From assembly GCF_024267655.1 (NCBI RefSeq), contig NZ_CP100595.1:2294001-2358000 (forward strand): a DNA stretch of 64,000 bases. Reading direction: 5' to 3'. The notes beneath the pieces were generated by a model. The model did not search any database. It was not told where the DNA came from and was given only the letters and a program-made list of their open reading frames with translations. The translations under genes were made by a program, and so were the position numbers. The DNA is from Arcobacter roscoffensis (lineage in GTDB: Bacteria; Campylobacterota; Campylobacteria; Campylobacterales; Arcobacteraceae). Positions 63,601 through 64,000 of this stretch are shown in pieces (the first letter of the stretch is position 1; every line of letters starts with the position of its first letter).

Positions 63601-64000
63601 CCAATTCTAGCATTGTCATAATTTCTATTTTCTATACCATTTTCAGAAGCATTATTAAAACCTGGATTATTATATGTATCACCAGAACGAGCTTCTTCTG
63701 CTCCCGCAGCAGAAGCTTGAAGTGCAGTTGCTAAATCACTAATACTAGCAATAACTTCATCTTCTTCATTATCTTTAGTTAATATTAAATCTACTAGAGT
63801 AGTTCCATCATTTTGTGCTAATAATGTAGCCATATCTTTTAATATTAACTGAAAAGAATTTCCTTCTTTATCAATAAACTCAAATGCCAAATCTTCTTCA
63901 ACTAACTGAGAACTATACTTGATATCTTCTGATAATTTAATCTTAATAGTTTTATTTAACTCAAGATTATCAAGAATTAAAATATTTTGGTTCTCAACAA
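57663..64000 (-). CDS. LapA-like giant type I-secreted adhesin (partial, N terminus outside)
   Basis: The frame is open to the right edge. At least 2111 residues are seen; a TTG at 63890 is an internal codon, not the start. The first 110 resemble a LapA-type retention module (LNKTIKIKLSEDIKYSSQLVEED, FEFIDKEGNSFQLILKDM), ending in ASAAGAEEA, a likely BTLCP-protease (LapG) site. Five or six cadherin-like/tandem-95 and VCBS-like repeats follow (62000-63530). Next come a unique part (about 60950-61860), a helical segment of about 730 residues (58745-60940) with six degenerate repeats, and a beta-rich part. The C terminus (LRILGDEADSIKLETSQNW ... VYTTTNTQ) has the look of type I secretion signals. 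No RTX nonapeptides (GGxGxDxUx) were seen. Confidence 0.82.
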   Translation of the reverse strand, partial: VENQNILILDNLELNKTIKIKLSEDIKYSSQLVEEDLAFEFIDKEGNSFQLILKDMATLLAQNDGTTLVDLILTKDNEEDEVIASISDLATALQASAAGAEEARSGDTYNNPGFNNASENGIENRNYDNARIGGDNNLPSNALGNQNAQDALARRNFAPKIDDIDAQIVDEDKTLIFTFNATDRDNDTLIVNASSSDGTISLNGNEIIFTPNENFNGQTTIVLNVSDGKAITTKSINVIVSDINDEPKLETVSTFEVEEDGSKTITFAANDIDGTVNTTAVANNGTVVVNGNEITYTPNANFNGSDTLTITTIDDDGAKVVKEVAVTVNSVNDAPIIESQTISVQEDQILRGTVIANDIDLPSGEKLVFSTIDIVDGFSIDQDGNYEFDASDYDYLKNGEEEIISINIDVEDELGEQSSNKFTIKLTGEIDTPTLEVVSATTLDEDSSKTITFTASDLDGTVTTTAIANNGSVVINGSEITYSPNENFNGRDTITLTTTDDDGAKVVKEVEVTVNSVNDAPVIENISTQTVAEDNTKIVTIDVSDIDGDDLTKTVSTTNGAAIINNDGNIEFTPNANFNGMAVVTLDVNDGTTTASKTFNVNVTAVNDVPIANNDSGFEISENVQSLEIDVLSNDSDVENSPLSISSFTQPLKGSVQLNSTGDKLEFIPGRDFDYLEKDKEATVVFTYTVSDGELTNDTTVTLTVKGTNDAPQITAKDPIIVLESDLNDATQGILETVVTNTDGIISLSISTSNSTIVKLFEQFDVSGIVNDTLIELLNIPASNVSFVVDKSVAGTVTINAEISGLPSNPFETAITQENLKLVILDNLGMAFNLPFENAVYSNSMEITDLDNIEDVTVSLGQFSVTLTTTSELLISVFEQISGISSIDRASIQSLLTDILSGDVESTTESKSVTLPASAVKLLETAGLLNVVTSDLILADDEITGTVNYQIISPIFNMMNETDSLDLSFDYSVADGIDTVNSIELVKILGTNDTPVAIADTVNTESSTGTYYGTLPGAYNLDMFKTVLDNIDTSNGLTEIIDQTELQNALLTSLADDVNIDVSSEKIAEIQARVLPNAFASLGLTTDDILPALTSLTDPINNKVDSLQDKINSFPATIKNIIETKFGELTAGSSKDLQLDNLINDFVSKLLNADQSGAETAAETLGLALFDIYESPINYSDITDIKKAIVDIKTNTSIIVNTIVDVIETQIDDTTHTRELETLVENLIASNINETTFTNSLFTIFESSVTPIDLSVISTSIPTIISGISIHTNVETLRTDLISNIELAISTQLNLYPVLNPSISLIDVVTQFVSELEAENTDADSNLVSGLISIYGPSISIEATNIQIAVSPLLITYTNNVQNELVSQIVNSIETQIGDTTQRAQLTSDVIQLLSDIESNPSSQDTILDSFANGLFITFNASVTPSDLVSIQTDIASIQSNPSIYYVTAMVEAIESQIGVEDTPALRSLITILVVQIEANPSDETLVLEAFVEDLFTLYNATVTLDDLLFIRTSIETEANALSASISDFPMDLANTLIVDSLDLTLDTTNWTGDVSPSEYQTILNKINNLLLNAKNNPLTFDATEESKILLIETTDLLGLDLNQIIIENLPSDITNALDNLETSLSLDPDAIIANLDINQLLVDLGIDINNIDYNEILNDTRIKITESISSLSPSDLVNNPDAISDTFKDILDTIFAQENGILTSVIDNLIDITDVELKDAIVNALSDAIITEISTEMDALISALKNNFGKESEVVTMSIETISNPVVTLEPNNGGLSVNLTKGIVTLNVATYSLGEEITVTVNGEDSNGETVSYNFDFVVVDDGGTLKLSDTPNYDKLGDEVIQTIVAELTQDVNLSVDEIKSITLENIFAQLGLDRGLLFDETRDEIADKMVQDLYYRISMDEDLQDIATLTFKEVSDSIVTTVYDENGLDITDTLTLSNTIVNIQEDGSYSVTNEDFEVISPSYDIEVEFAYKVVDKQGVESEPKKVTVEIDLTDTYTPSETDNEIDMSTLLSNTTGLDELDLDSGEHILSNFTLEDFVALTDEDNSLRILGDEADSIKLETSQNWEPKLNTDGSTYKDADGFQVYTTTNTQDEVLKLLIEDSVTVEI
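59376..60635 (-). repeat. Five tandem helical protein repeats (78-88 residues) plus a sixth below 59375
   Basis: Units begin at IETKFG (60635), IETQIDD (60380), IELAIST (60146), IETQIGD (59882), IESQIGV (59639) and LDLTLDT (59375). Spacings are 85, 78, 88, 81 and 88 codons. Each shows 'IE.qi......l..l...l...i........ll......lf.ify...vt..dl..i...i..i', so the fold looks alpha-helical. The DNA has diverged, so the duplication is old. Confidence 0.7.
62437..63240 (-). repeat. Two close copies of a cadherin-like module in the adhesin
   Basis: About 250 bases at 62437-62690 resemble 62998-63240 at an offset of about 560, with long stretches identical (for example around 'tcatttacactatttactgt'). 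They encode tandem-95-type units with 'DEDGSKTITFAANDIDGTV' and similar. The similarity at DNA level shows a recent duplication or gene conversion. Confidence 0.75.

Noticed and set aside
63888-63890. TTG at 63890 as the start of the giant adhesin
   Set aside because: The frame continues open to the right edge with sequence that fits a retention module, and no ribosome site precedes this TTG.

Overview
The window is very AT-rich, densely coded and looks like a chromosome segment of a member of the Campylobacterota, probably the Arcobacter group. This is inferred from the rRNA sequences, the AT bias, a PgbA-like secreted protein, TlyA, CmoA and the style of the genes; no database search was possible.

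Layout. (1) 1-5103, minus strand: a type II secretion / pseudopilus operon in the order gspG, a GspH/I-like pseudopilin, gspF, and GspK-, L-, M-, N- and C-like genes. It is cut by the left edge, so gspD and gspE are not visible. (2) 5166-22377: housekeeping and envelope genes: a YigZ-family protein, tlyA, ribF, cmoA, a Bcp peroxiredoxin, a PgbA-like protein, a GlcD-type oxidoreductase, a BrkB/YihY membrane protein and a probable outer-membrane protein. Between them lies a giant 2647-residue glycine-tailed lipoprotein built from two kinds of beta-sandwich repeat. (3) 22444-34125: two complete rRNA operons in tandem on the minus strand, near-identical in sequence. The right-hand one carries tRNA-Ile(GAT) and tRNA-Ala(TGC) in the 16S-23S spacer; the left-hand one has lost both. 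Promoters with exact consensus hexamers, a boxA-like site, processing stems and terminators can all be read. (4) 34197-39391, minus strand: a LapE/LapB/LapC-like type I secretion operon with a good sigma70 promoter. (5) 39573-56854, plus strand: one long polysaccharide operon. It holds a WecA-like initiating transferase, a WbpP/TviC-like epimerase, a WbpO/TviB-like dehydrogenase, a Wzx flippase, a QueC-like PP-loop protein coupled to a pyruvyl transferase, five glycosyltransferases, an acetyltransferase, an EpsG/Wzy-like polymerase, Wza and the Wzc tyrosine kinase. A convergent PHP-type tyrosine phosphatase gene (CpsB/YwqE family) follows. (6) 57663-64000, minus strand: a LapA-like giant adhesin, open at the right edge.

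How the parts work together. Regions 4-6 read as a surface and biofilm island. The type I system is the obvious exporter for the giant adhesin, which carries a retention-module-like N terminus with an SAAG site. The polysaccharide operon between them makes an acidic, probably GalNAcA-containing and pyruvylated, surface glycan whose chain length and export are set by Wzc and the phosphatase.

Most noteworthy: a roughly 730-residue apparently helical segment in the adhesin, containing six degenerate repeats of 78-88 residues; the QueC-like PP-loop protein inside the glycan operon; and the tandem rRNA operons that differ by a clean loss of the spacer tRNAs. No CRISPR array, transposase, integrase or phage gene was seen.
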